Position numbers and translations under genes: made by a program. The notes beneath the pieces were generated by a model. That model saw nothing but the letters and a program-made list of their open reading frames with translations, made no database searches and was not told the DNA's origin. 64,000 nt of DNA from Hyphomicrobiales bacterium (GTDB taxonomy: Bacteria; Pseudomonadota; Alphaproteobacteria; Rhizobiales; Xanthobacteraceae), in NCBI GenBank assembly GCA_016185205.1, contig JACPOA010000112.1:62001-126000 (forward strand), given 5' to 3'. Shown here in pieces: positions 48,879 through 59,486 of the stretch; the first letter of the stretch is position 1; every line of letters begins with the position of its first letter.

Positions 48879-50297
48879 TTACATATTCAACACGCGTCCA
48901 TAAGCATCGAGCACCGCTTCCTTCATCATCTCCGATAGCGTCGGATGCGGGAAGATCGTGTGCATGAGTTCTTCTTCGGTCGTTTCCAGGTTCATGGCAA
49001 CCACATAGCCCTGGATCAATTCGGTCACTTCGGCGCCAACCATGTGGGCGCCCAGCAGCTGCCCGCTCTTCTTGTCGAAGATCACCTTCACTAAGCCCTG
49101 ATCTTCGCCCAGCGCAATGGCCTTGCCGTTGCCGACGAAAGGAAAGCGCCCGACGCGGATGTCGATCTTTTTCTCCTTGGCGGCCTGTTCGGTGAGGCCG
49201 ACGGAGGCGATCTGCGGCGCGCAATAGGTGCAGCCGGGGATCATCAGTTTGTTCATCGGGTGCGGATGCAGGCCCTTGATCGCCTCGACGCAGACCACGC
49301 CCTCGTGCTCGGCCTTGTGCGCGAGCATCGGCGGACCGGCGACGTCGCCGATGGCATAGATGCCCGGCACATTGGTCTTGCCATAGCCGTCGATCACCAC
49401 GCAGCCGCGCTCGGTTTTCACGCCGAGCTTTTCCAGCCCGAGGTTTTCGATATTGCCGGTGACGCCGACCGCCGAGATGACGCGCTCGGCGGTGATCTGT
49501 TGCGTCTTGCCACCTTCCTCGATCGTCGCCGTGACGCTGTCGGCTTTCTTGTCGAGCTTGGTCACCTTCGCATTAGTGAGAATTTTAATGCCCTGCTTCT
49601 CGAAACTCTTGCGCGCGAAAGTCTGGATCTCGTGATCCTCGACCGGGAGGATTTGCGGCAACACCTCGACCACGGTTACCTCGGCGCCCATGGTGCGGTA
49701 GAACGAGGCGAACTCGATGCCGATGGCGCCGGAGCCGATCACCAGCAGCGACTTCGGAATGCTGGGCGGCACCATGGCCTCGAAATAGGTCCACACCAGT
49801 TTCTTGTCGGGCTCCAGCCCAGGCAGCACGCGCGGCCGCGCGCCGGTGGCGACGATGATGTGCTTGGCTTGATACGAGCCGGGGCCGAGCGCGCCTTTCG
49901 GCGCCTCGCTCTTGCCGGCCTTCACCGTGACCTTGCCGGGCGCGTCGATATTCGCCTCGCCCCAGATCACCTGCACCTTGTTCTTCTTGAACAGGAAGGC
50001 GATGCCGTCGGCGAGCCGCTTAGCGACGCCGCGCGAGCGCTTGACGATGGCGCCTGCGTCGAAGCCGACATTGTCGGCCTTCAGGCCGTAGTCCTTGGCG
50101 TGCTGCAAATAATGAAAAATCTCGGCCGAGCGCAGCAGCGCTTTCGTCGGGATGCACCCCCAATTGGTGCAGATGCCACCAAGATAGTCGCGTTCGACCA
50201 CCGCCGTCTTGAAGCCGAGCTGCGCCGCGCGGATGGCGGTGACATAGCCGCCGGGGCCGGAGCCGATGATCAGGACGTCGAAGGAAGTTTCCGCCAC
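48879..50297 (-). CDS. lpdA: Dihydrolipoyl dehydrogenase
   Basis: FDVLIIGSGPGGYVTAIRAAQLGFKTAVVERDYLGGICTNWGCIPTKALL; GTG start. Confidence 0.95.
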   Translation of the reverse strand: MAETSFDVLIIGSGPGGYVTAIRAAQLGFKTAVVERDYLGGICTNWGCIPTKALLRSAEIFHYLQHAKDYGLKADNVGFDAGAIVKRSRGVAKRLADGIAFLFKKNKVQVIWGEANIDAPGKVTVKAGKSEAPKGALGPGSYQAKHIIVATGARPRVLPGLEPDKKLVWTYFEAMVPPSIPKSLLVIGSGAIGIEFASFYRTMGAEVTVVEVLPQILPVEDHEIQTFARKSFEKQGIKILTNAKVTKLDKKADSVTATIEEGGKTQQITAERVISAVGVTGNIENLGLEKLGVKTERGCVVIDGYGKTNVPGIYAIGDVAGPPMLAHKAEHEGVVCVEAIKGLHPHPMNKLMIPGCTYCAPQIASVGLTEQAAKEKKIDIRVGRFPFVGNGKAIALGEDQGLVKVIFDKKSGQLLGAHMVGAEVTELIQGYVVAMNLETTEEELMHTIFPHPTLSEMMKEAVLDAYGRVLNM

Positions 50298-50527
50298 GCG
50301 CCTCTCCACTTGAACCGGGTCGCAAGACCCCTCGTCTCCCACAGGGGCCAGCGCCGATCAAGTCGGTGCGGGGGACGCCCAAGCCCGCTGTACGTAGCCG
50401 AATTCCGGCATCTAATCCGTCCAAAGATAACGCTGGAGGGAGGCTAACATGCTCTTTTCTTTTGCCCGGCTAGCAGCGAGTTTCGCGGGCGTTATGATGG
50501 TAGTGCAAGCCGCAGCCGCCGGCCGCG

Positions 50528-50869
50528 CTACAGCGTCTTGGTCGCCGGATAGCCGGGCGCCACGATATTCTTGAAACTGATGGCCACCGTGTCCTCGATG
50601 GCGAGCGCGCCGTGCAGCACGTTCGAGGGGTGATAGCTGACTTCGCCGGGGCCGATCTCGTAGATCTCATCCCCGACCGTCATGCGCATGCGGCCGCTCA
50701 CCACGTAGATCGCCTGCTCCTCCGGATGCTGGTGCGGGCGCGCGCTGTCGCCCTTGCGCCAGTTCATCTGCATGACCTCGATCGATTTGCCGCGCACCAC
50801 CGGCCCGCGCGCGTCGGAATGCAGCGGTGTGACCAGATGGTCCTTGTCGGTATCAAGAGTTACGCGGGG
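50528..50869 (-). CDS. Cupin domain-containing protein
   Basis: SARPHQHPEEQAIYVVSGRMRMTVGDEIYEIGPGEVSYHPSNVLHGA. Confidence 0.88.
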   Translation of the reverse strand, partial: PRVTLDTDKDHLVTPLHSDARGPVVRGKSIEVMQMNWRKGDSARPHQHPEEQAIYVVSGRMRMTVGDEIYEIGPGEVSYHPSNVLHGALAIEDTVAISFKNIVAPGYPATKTL

Positions 50870-50903
50870 CATGCGGGCCTCCTTCCCAATCGCGGCGATC
50901 AAG

Positions 50904-50925
50904 CCACCATCATCACCGGATTTTC
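50904..50925. repeat. 22-bp direct repeat of the pdhC 3' end (displaced copy)
   Basis: CCACCATCATCACCGGATTTTC, identical to 52021-52042. Confidence 0.9.
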
Positions 50926-50936
50926 TGCCTCACGTT

Positions 50937-51947
50937 TCATTGCACGATGAGCTTGAGCTCCTCGACCACCGGCCTGACCTTTGACACCTGCTCACGCAGC
51001 ATCGTGCGCATCTCGGCCTGCGTGGAGCCTGCGGGCTCCGCGCCGACTTCTTCCATGCGCTGACGGGCAGCGGGATGCTTGGCGGCGAGCGCGATCTGCT
51101 CACCTAGCCGCGCAACGATCGGCTCCGGCGTCCCTGCCGGTGCGAAGAAGCCGTTCCAGCCTTGGATCTCGAGATTGGGGAAGCCAAGCTCGCGCACCGT
51201 CGGCACATCCGGCAGCGCCGCCGAACGTTTCACGCTCAGCACCGCCATGGGGCGCAGCGCGCCGGAGCGCGCGTGCTGCAATGAGCTGGACAACTGATCC
51301 CCGCCGAACTGAATGCGCCCGGACATCAATTCGAGCACCAACGGGGCCGCGCCGCGGAACGGGACGTGATCCATCTTAATGTTGGTGTCGCGCTTGAGAA
51401 CTTCGCCAATATAATTCATCACGCTGCCGGGCCCGGTCGAACCGTAGAACAGCGGATCCTTCGCACTCCGCGCATAGGCGACAAATTCCTTCAAGTCCTT
51501 GACCGGCACCGACGGATGCGCGAGCAGCAGCATCGGTACATAGGCGCCGACCGAGATCGGGATGAAGTCCTTCTCAATGTCGTGGCGCGATCGTCCGACA
51601 TATTGCAGCGACGACGTCGTTGTTGAGAATGTGAGATTGTGGAACAGCAGCGTGTATCCGTCGGGGGCGGCCTTGGCGACCTGATCGGCGCCGAGCGATC
51701 CGCCGGCGCCGCCGACATTCTCGACCACGAAGGTCTGCCCCATACTCTCGCTCAGGCGCTGCGCGAACAGGCGCGCCAACATATCCGTCGTGGCGCCGGC
51801 CGGGAACGGCACGACGATGCGGACGGTGCGATTGGGATAGTTCTGCGCCAGCGATGGCGCGGTCGAGCAGGCGCAAATTGCCAGTGCCGTCGCGGCAACC
51901 GCAACAGCGCGGCGCGTCGAACGCAAGTTGAATGTTCCGATGGTCAT
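50937..51947 (-). CDS. Bug/TctC-family substrate-binding protein (third copy)
   Basis: QNYPNRTVRIVVPFPAGATTDMLARLFAQRL, VENVGGAGGSLGADQVAKAAPDGYT. Confidence 0.92.
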   Translation of the reverse strand: MTIGTFNLRSTRRAVAVAATALAICACSTAPSLAQNYPNRTVRIVVPFPAGATTDMLARLFAQRLSESMGQTFVVENVGGAGGSLGADQVAKAAPDGYTLLFHNLTFSTTTSSLQYVGRSRHDIEKDFIPISVGAYVPMLLLAHPSVPVKDLKEFVAYARSAKDPLFYGSTGPGSVMNYIGEVLKRDTNIKMDHVPFRGAAPLVLELMSGRIQFGGDQLSSSLQHARSGALRPMAVLSVKRSAALPDVPTVRELGFPNLEIQGWNGFFAPAGTPEPIVARLGEQIALAAKHPAARQRMEEVGAEPAGSTQAEMRTMLREQVSKVRPVVEELKLIVQ

Positions 51948-52015
51948 CGTCGCCCCCTGTGTTTGCCCTGTTATGCAGGGCGCCTATCTCTCCGCTTCGT
52001 TGGCGGTGATATCGC

Positions 52016-53386
52016 TTACACCACCATCATCACCGGATTTTCGATCAGCGCCTTGAACGCTGAAAGGAATTCCGCGCCGAGCGCGCCGTCGACGGCGCGG
52101 TGATCGGTCGACAGCGTCACCGTCATGATGGTGGCAATCGCGAGCTGGCCGTTGCGCACCACGGCGCGTTGCTCGCCGACGCCGACCGCCAGGATGGTGG
52201 CGTGCGGCGGATTGATCACCGCGGCGAAATCCTTGATGCCGTACATCCCTAAGTTCGAGATCGCGGTCGAGCCGCCCTGATATTCCTGCGGCTTGAGGTG
52301 GCGGGTGCGGGCGCGCGCGGCGTAGTCCTTCATCTCGTTGGAAATCGTCGAGAGCGACTTCGATTCGGCTTGGCGCACCACCGGCGTGATCAGCCCGCCC
52401 GGAATCGCCACCGCCACGCCGACGTCGGAATGTCGGTGGTGCAGCATGCCGCTTTCGGTCCAGGTCACATTGGCGTCGGGCACGCGTTGCAGGGCGAGCG
52501 CCAGCGCCTTGATGACGAAGTCGTTGACCGAAATCTTGTAGGCCGCCTTGCCGTCCTTGACGGGAGCTGCGGCGTTGATCTCCGCGCGCGCGGCCAGCAG
52601 CTTGCCGATGTCGCAGTCGAGCGTGAGATAGAAATGCGGAATGGTCTGCTTCGACAGCGTGAGCCGCTGCGCGATGATCTTGCGCATGCTGTCGTGCGGC
52701 ACGAACTCGTAGGAGCCGTCCTCGTAGAGCGCGCGGATTTGCGCGTCGGAGGGTGTCGGCGCCATCGACGTAGCGGCCGCCGGCGCAACGCTCGGCGCGC
52801 GCAAGCCCTGGCCGGATTTCGCCGCGTCGATGTCGCGCGCGATCACGCGACCATGCGGGCCGGAGCCCTGCACGCGGGTGAGGTCGATATTGGATTCTTT
52901 TGCCAGCCGGCGCGCGAGCGGCGAGGAGAAAATGCGGTTGCTGCCGTCGGTGCGAGGTGTCGGCCCCCCACCCGGCGCGGCATTCGCCGCGCCACCCTCC
53001 CCACTGTGTGGGGAGGGATTGGAGACTGCCGCAGGCGCACTTATCCCTCCCCCCTTGGGGGAGGGTGGCGCCGCAGGCGCCGGGTGGGGGGCGCTTTGCG
53101 TTGGAGTTGCTTTTGCTGACGAAGCCGCCGCCTTCACGTCCTCGCCCTCGCCCGCCAGCACGGCGATTACCGCGTTCACCGCCACGTCCTGCGTGCCTTC
53201 CGGCACCACAATCTTGGCCAGCGTGCCCTCGTCCACCGCCTCGTATTCCATCGTCGCCTTGTCGGTCTCGATCTCGGCGATGACGTCGCCCGACTTGATC
53301 GTGTCGCCCTCCTTCTTGAGCCAACGCGCGAGATTGCCCTTCTCCATCGTGGGCGACAGCGCGGGCATGAGGATGTTGGTGGGCAT
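52016..53386 (-). CDS. pdhC: Pyruvate dehydrogenase complex dihydrolipoamide acetyltransferase (E2)
   Basis: N-terminal lipoyl domain [16 protein letters not shown]; peripheral subunit-binding domain SSPLARRLAKESNIDL; catalytic DHRAVDGALGAEFL. Confidence 0.95.
   Translation of the reverse strand: MPTNILMPALSPTMEKGNLARWLKKEGDTIKSGDVIAEIETDKATMEYEAVDEGTLAKIVVPEGTQDVAVNAVIAVLAGEGEDVKAAASSAKATPTQSAPHPAPAAPPSPKGGGISAPAAVSNPSPHSGEGGAANAAPGGGPTPRTDGSNRIFSSPLARRLAKESNIDLTRVQGSGPHGRVIARDIDAAKSGQGLRAPSVAPAAATSMAPTPSDAQIRALYEDGSYEFVPHDSMRKIIAQRLTLSKQTIPHFYLTLDCDIGKLLAARAEINAAAPVKDGKAAYKISVNDFVIKALALALQRVPDANVTWTESGMLHHRHSDVGVAVAIPGGLITPVVRQAESKSLSTISNEMKDYAARARTRHLKPQEYQGGSTAISNLGMYGIKDFAAVINPPHATILAVGVGEQRAVVRNGQLAIATIMTVTLSTDHRAVDGALGAEFLSAFKALIENPVMMVV
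52964..53091. repeat. Multi-arm palindromic repeat embedded in the pdhC linker coding sequence
   Basis: 15-bp perfect arms CCCCCCACCCGGCGC (52964-52978) / GCGCCGGGTGGGGGG (53077-53091); inner arms GCCACCCTCCCC / GGGGAGGGTGGC; two inner hairpins. Confidence 0.9.
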
Positions 53387-53390
53387 GACG

Positions 53391-54782
53391 CTACCGGTAA
53401 CAAACGGCTTTCGCCGCCGCGACCACTTCGGCGACCGAGGGCAGCGCCAGCTTTTCGAGATTGGCGGCGTAGGGCATTGGCACGTCCTTGCCGGAGACGC
53501 GCGCCACCGGCGCATCGAGATAATCGAAGGCCTTTTCCATGATGCGGGCGGCAATCTCGGCGCCGACGCCGGACTGCGCCCAGCCTTCCTCGACGGTGAC
53601 GGCGCGGCCGGTCTTCTGCACCGAGGCGATGATGGTGTCGGTATCCATCGGCTTGAGCGTGCGCAGGTCGATCACTTCCGCCGCGATGCCGTCTTTCGAC
53701 AGCTCCTCGGCGGCCTTCAGCGCATAGTCCATGCCCATCGACCAGGCCACGATGGTCACGTCGTTGCCGGCGCGCACGATCTTGGCCTTGCCGATCGGCA
53801 ACACAAAATCGTCGAGCTTGGGCACCGGCGAGGAATGACCGTAGAGAATTTCGTTTTCCAGGAAAATCACCGGATTGGGATCGCGGATCGCGGCCTTGAG
53901 CAGGCCCTTGGCGTCGGCCGCATTCGAGGGCGCGATCACCTTCAGGCCGGGAATGTGCGAGAACCAGGCCGAATAATCCTGGCTGTGCTGGGCGGCGACG
54001 CGCGCGGCCACGCCGTTCGGTCCGCGGAATACAATCGAGCAACCCATCTGCCCGCCCGACATATACAGCGTCTTGGCCGCCGAATTGATCAGCTGGTCCA
54101 TCGCCTGCATGGCGAAATTGAAGGTCATGAATTCGACGATGGGCTTCAAGCCGGCGAGCGCGGCGCCGACGCCTAAACCGGCAAAGCCATGCTCGGTGAT
54201 CGGCGTGTCGATGACGCGCTTGCCGCCGAACTCCTGCAGCAGACCTTGCGTAACCTTGTAGGCGCCCTGATATTCGGCGACCTCCTCGCCCATCACGAAT
54301 ACGTCGGTGTCGCGCCGCATTTCCTCGGCCATGGCGTCGCGCAGCGCTTCGCGCATGGTCATGCTCATCATCTCGGTGCCGTCCGGGATATCGGGATCGG
54401 CGGCGGCCTGCGGCGCCGGCGCATCGGGTGCTTTTGATTGCCCGCCCTCGCCCTTCGAGACGCCCGCCTTCGCTGAAGCTTCGGCGGGCGTCTCGAAGGA
54501 TGCGGCGAGCTTGGCGTTCTTGATGTCAGACGCCTTCTCGCCCTCGCTCAGGATCACCGCGATCGGCGTGTTCACCGCCACATCGGCGGTGCCGGCGGGA
54601 ATGAGGATTTTTCCGAGCGTGCCCTCGTCCGCCGCTTCCACCTCCATGGTGGCCTTGTCGGTCTCGATCTCGGCAATGATGTCACCCGACTTGACGCTAT
54701 CGCCTTCCTTCTTGAGCCACTTCGACAGGTTGCCCTTCTCCATCGTGGGTGACAGCGCGGGCATGAGTACTTCGATCGGCAT
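53391..54782 (-). CDS. pdhB: Pyruvate dehydrogenase E1 beta subunit with N-terminal lipoyl domain
   Basis: Lipoyl domain [16 protein letters not shown] fused to [41 protein letters not shown]. Confidence 0.95.
   Translation of the reverse strand: MPIEVLMPALSPTMEKGNLSKWLKKEGDSVKSGDIIAEIETDKATMEVEAADEGTLGKILIPAGTADVAVNTPIAVILSEGEKASDIKNAKLAASFETPAEASAKAGVSKGEGGQSKAPDAPAPQAAADPDIPDGTEMMSMTMREALRDAMAEEMRRDTDVFVMGEEVAEYQGAYKVTQGLLQEFGGKRVIDTPITEHGFAGLGVGAALAGLKPIVEFMTFNFAMQAMDQLINSAAKTLYMSGGQMGCSIVFRGPNGVAARVAAQHSQDYSAWFSHIPGLKVIAPSNAADAKGLLKAAIRDPNPVIFLENEILYGHSSPVPKLDDFVLPIGKAKIVRAGNDVTIVAWSMGMDYALKAAEELSKDGIAAEVIDLRTLKPMDTDTIIASVQKTGRAVTVEEGWAQSGVGAEIAARIMEKAFDYLDAPVARVSGKDVPMPYAANLEKLALPSVAEVVAAAKAVCYR
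54452..54499. repeat. Perfect palindrome embedded in the pdhB linker coding sequence
   Basis: CCTTCGAGACGCCCGCC / GGCGGGCGTCTCGAAGG, 17-bp perfect arms, 14-nt loop. Confidence 0.92.
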
Positions 54783-54797
54783 GGGCGCTATAATTCT

Positions 54798-55820
54798 CTA
54801 ACGATAAATATCTGTGTAGAGTTCGGACACGTCCGGCTCCGGATCGTGGGTGGCGAATTCGGCCGCGTCGTTGATCAGATCGCGCACGGCGGCATCGATC
54901 TTCTTCAAGCCGTCCTCGTTGGCGAATTTCTTCTCCAGGATGCGATGGCGCGCCATGTCGATCGGATCGTGCATGGTGCGCACCTTGTCGACTTCCTCGC
55001 GCGTGCGGTATTTCGCCGGGTCCGACATCGAGTGGCCGCGATAGCGGTAGGTCAGCATTTCCAGAATGAAGGGACCCTTGCCGGCGCGGCACCAGGCGGC
55101 GGCCTTGTCGCCGGCCGCCTTCACCGCGCGCACGTCCATGCCGTCGACCTGCTCGCCCGGAATATTGAACGACAGTCCGCGCCGCGACAGGTTCACTTCC
55201 GCCGAGGCGCGCGTGATCTCGGTGCCCATGGCGTAGCGGTTGTTCTCTATCACGTAGATCACCGGCAGCTTCCAGAGCGAGGCCATGTTGAAGCTCTCGT
55301 AGACCTGGCCCTGATTGGCGGCGCCATCGCCGAAATAAGTCAGCGTGATCCTGTCGTTGCCGCGGTATTGATTGGCAAAGGCCAAGCCGGTGCCAATCGG
55401 CACCTGCGCGCCGACGATGCCGTGGCCACCGAAGAAACCCTTGTCGACGCTGAACATGTGCATCGAGCCGCCTTTGCCCTTGGAATAGCCATGGGCGCGG
55501 CCGGTCAATTCCGCCATCACACCCTTGGCGTCCATGCCGCAGGCCAGCATGTGGCCGTGATCGCGATAGCCGGTGATGACCTGGTCGCCGTCCTTGAGCA
55601 CCATCTGCATGCCGACCACGACGGCTTCCTGGCCGATATAGAGGTGGCAGAAGCCGCCGATCAGCCCCATGCCGTACATCTGCCCGGCCTTCTCCTCGAA
55701 GCGGCGGATGGTCAGCATGCTGCGATAGGCGGAAAGATCCTGCTCCTTGCTGAAATCGGGCACGGCTAAGCTGGCCGGTTCCTTGGCGTTGGCGTTCGGA
55801 TTTTTCTGGGCGACCGCCAT
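54798..55820 (-). CDS. pdhA: Pyruvate dehydrogenase E1 alpha subunit
   Basis: YRSMLTIRRFEEKAGQMYGMGLIGGFCHLYIGQEAV; TYFGDGAANQGQVYESFNMA. Confidence 0.95.
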   Translation of the reverse strand: MAVAQKNPNANAKEPASLAVPDFSKEQDLSAYRSMLTIRRFEEKAGQMYGMGLIGGFCHLYIGQEAVVVGMQMVLKDGDQVITGYRDHGHMLACGMDAKGVMAELTGRAHGYSKGKGGSMHMFSVDKGFFGGHGIVGAQVPIGTGLAFANQYRGNDRITLTYFGDGAANQGQVYESFNMASLWKLPVIYVIENNRYAMGTEITRASAEVNLSRRGLSFNIPGEQVDGMDVRAVKAAGDKAAAWCRAGKGPFILEMLTYRYRGHSMSDPAKYRTREEVDKVRTMHDPIDMARHRILEKKFANEDGLKKIDAAVRDLINDAAEFATHDPEPDVSELYTDIYR

Positions 55821-55978
55821 TGGTGCTCCTGGAAGTCAGGCAAGAATATCGGAGGGCCTTGTCTCCCAATAGCTTAAATCGTCCGGGGGCGGAAGCGCGA
55901 GGCCGCCGCGCGGAATTGCGCAAAACACGCCGAAATTGGCTGAAAATTACCGGCCGAGCGGTGGATAACAGTGACCCG

Positions 55979-56296
55979 CTAACGCGGGTGCAGCAGCAGG
56001 GTCAGGTCGCGCGGGTCGACATAGCCGATCAGCGCGCGGGCGCGCTCGTCCAGCATGTCGGGATCGAGCCGCTCGGAGCGCAGCAGCGCCACCCGCCGCT
56101 CCCACAGGGCGCGCTCGGCCTTGAGGCCCTTGAGTTCCTGCTGCATGGCCGCCAGCTGCTGGTCGAGGTCGGCTTGCGCGCGCAGGCCATGATTGCCGGT
56201 AAAGGCATTGACGCCGAAATAGCCGACGAACAGCGCGGCGAAAATATAAAGACCGAGGACGGTCAGGACGGTGCGGCGACGCCGATGGGAAACCAT
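55979..56296 (-). CDS. Septum formation initiator family protein (FtsB/DivIC-like)
   Basis: One TM followed by coiled coil: VLGLYIFAALFVGYFGVNAFTGNHGLRAQADLDQQLAAMQQELKGLKAERALWERRV. Confidence 0.88.
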   Translation of the reverse strand: MVSHRRRRTVLTVLGLYIFAALFVGYFGVNAFTGNHGLRAQADLDQQLAAMQQELKGLKAERALWERRVALLRSERLDPDMLDERARALIGYVDPRDLTLLLHPR

Positions 56297-56321
56297 GACG
56301 TCGCACCATGCGGGAATCGCG

Positions 56322-56336
56322 TTAAGGTGTCTTTAA
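56322..56336. promoter_or_regulatory. Putative CtrA-binding site TTAA-N7-TTAA
   Basis: TTAAGGTGTCTTTAA, 25 bp upstream of the ftsB/divIC-like start codon. Confidence 0.55.
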
Positions 56337-56369
56337 CGTCGCAGGACGCGCGGCGTGCCCTCAAGCAGG

Positions 56370-56417
56370 GCGCATGATCTTATCCGAAAACCGGTTCCCA
56401 CTTTTCGGGATCATGCG

Positions 56418-56418
<1 letters not shown>
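56370..56418. repeat. GCGCATGATC 49-bp palindromic repeat
   Basis: GCGCATGATCTTATCCGAAAACCGGTTCCCACTTTTCGGGATCATGCGC. Confidence 0.92.
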
Positions 56419-57778
<1,360 letters not shown>

Positions 57779-57843
57779 TGCGCGCTTCTACAGGATCGAG
57801 GACCCTCTTGTCATCTGGCCGCCAAAACATGCAATAAAGCCGG

Positions 57844-58308
57844 ATGGCAAGAAAACCTACCAGAACCCCGCTACAACTTGGCCGCCCGAGCCCGCTTCCC
57901 CCCTCGCCCGATCAGGCGGTATTGGACCGGGTCGCCAATCCGCATGCCGACACCAATTACGTGGCGCGCTTTACCGCGCCGGAATTCACGACGCTGTGCC
58001 CGATCACCGGCCAGCCCGATTTCGCGCATCTGGTCATCGACTATGTGCCGGGACGTTTCCTGGTCGAGTCGAAGTCGCTCAAGCTCTACCTCAACAGTTT
58101 CCGCAATCACGGCGCCTTCCACGAGGACTGCACCGTCGCCATCGGCAAGAAACTCAACGCGTTGCTCGAGCCGAAATGGCTGCGCATCGGCGGCTACTGG
58201 TATCCGCGCGGCGGCATGCCGATCGACGTGTTCTGGCAGGCCGGCAAACTGCCGAAGGACGTCTGGGTGCCCGACCAGGGCGTGGCGCCCTATCGCGGGC
58301 GCGGCTAA
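57844..58308 (+). CDS. queF: NADPH-dependent 7-cyano-7-deazaguanine reductase
   Basis: [50 protein letters not shown]. Confidence 0.95.
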   Translation: MARKPTRTPLQLGRPSPLPPSPDQAVLDRVANPHADTNYVARFTAPEFTTLCPITGQPDFAHLVIDYVPGRFLVESKSLKLYLNSFRNHGAFHEDCTVAIGKKLNALLEPKWLRIGGYWYPRGGMPIDVFWQAGKLPKDVWVPDQGVAPYRGRG

Positions 58309-59486
58309 TTCACTTCTTGCCTGCGCAAGCGCAAGGCGCAAATCCAGCCGGCCGCCGTCAGCAGCACCGAACCGGTCAGCAGCACCGGAACAATTCCGAC
58401 GCTGCCGAGCCCGAGGCCATAGACCACCGGCCCTGCCGCCTGACCGAGAAAGAAGAAAAACGAATGCGCCGCGGCCGCCGAGCCGCGCGCCGCCGGCGCC
58501 AGTTCGGTGACGTAGACTTGCACGCAGCCGTGCAACAGATAGAAGCCGAAGCCGAGCAAGATGAAATTGACGAACTCGACCTGCCAGGGCGCGCGCAGCG
58601 CGATCACGATCAGGCAGAACGCCATGACCATGCCGCCCGTCGCCATCAAGCGCCGCTCCCCGACGAAAGCCAGCAGCCGCCCTACCATCAGCGTGTAAAT
58701 GACACCGCCGATACCGAAACCCGCGAGCACGATGCCGGCGATGGAGGCGCGCATCTCGCCGGTGGATTGCAGCAGGCCCGCCATGTAGGGAAACACGCCG
58801 AACAGACAGACCGCTTCGACGAACACCGCGCCGAAACAGAACTTCGCCATCGGATTGCTGAAGATCGCGCGATAGTTCGGAATGAACGTCGTTAGATCGA
58901 AGCGGCCGGCGGGCTCCTGCATGCCGCGGAATCCGGGGATGGCAACCGCCAGCGCGATCAGGTCGATGGCGCCGGTGGTCAGGAACACGCCGCGCCAGCC
59001 GACCAGATCGCCGATCACGCCGGCGCCGGACGCGCCCAACAGATTGCCGCTCATCGCCGCGAACAGCAGCTTGCCGATCGCGATCTGGCGCTCCCCTACC
59101 GATACGCGATCGCCGACAACTGCCAATGCAATTGGGAATATGCCGCCGGCGGTGATCCCGGCCAGCACGCGCAGCGCCATCAGCGTCTCGAAATTCGTCG
59201 CCAGTCCGCAGGCGAGCGTGGCGAGGCCGCAGATCAGCATGCAAATCATAATCAGCCGCGCCTTGCTGAACATGTCGGCGAGCGCGCCGAGCACGGGCTG
59301 GATCAGCGCGTAAGGCAGCGTGAAGCCGGTCGACAGCAAGGCCGCGGTCGCCGGCGTCACGTTCAAGCCTTGCGCGATCTGCGGGATGACCGGATCGACC
59401 GAGCGCATGAACAGCGTCGTCGCAAACACAACGAACGCCATGAGGTTGAGGACGCGTCCCATGCGATCCGAAACGCGAGCGATCAA
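58305..59486 (-). CDS. MFS transporter
   Basis: 393 aa; [55 protein letters not shown]. Confidence 0.9.
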   Translation of the reverse strand: MIARVSDRMGRVLNLMAFVVFATTLFMRSVDPVIPQIAQGLNVTPATAALLSTGFTLPYALIQPVLGALADMFSKARLIMICMLICGLATLACGLATNFETLMALRVLAGITAGGIFPIALAVVGDRVSVGERQIAIGKLLFAAMSGNLLGASGAGVIGDLVGWRGVFLTTGAIDLIALAVAIPGFRGMQEPAGRFDLTTFIPNYRAIFSNPMAKFCFGAVFVEAVCLFGVFPYMAGLLQSTGEMRASIAGIVLAGFGIGGVIYTLMVGRLLAFVGERRLMATGGMVMAFCLIVIALRAPWQVEFVNFILLGFGFYLLHGCVQVYVTELAPAARGSAAAAHSFFFFLGQAAGPVVYGLGLGSVGIVPVLLTGSVLLTAAGWICALRLRRQEVN

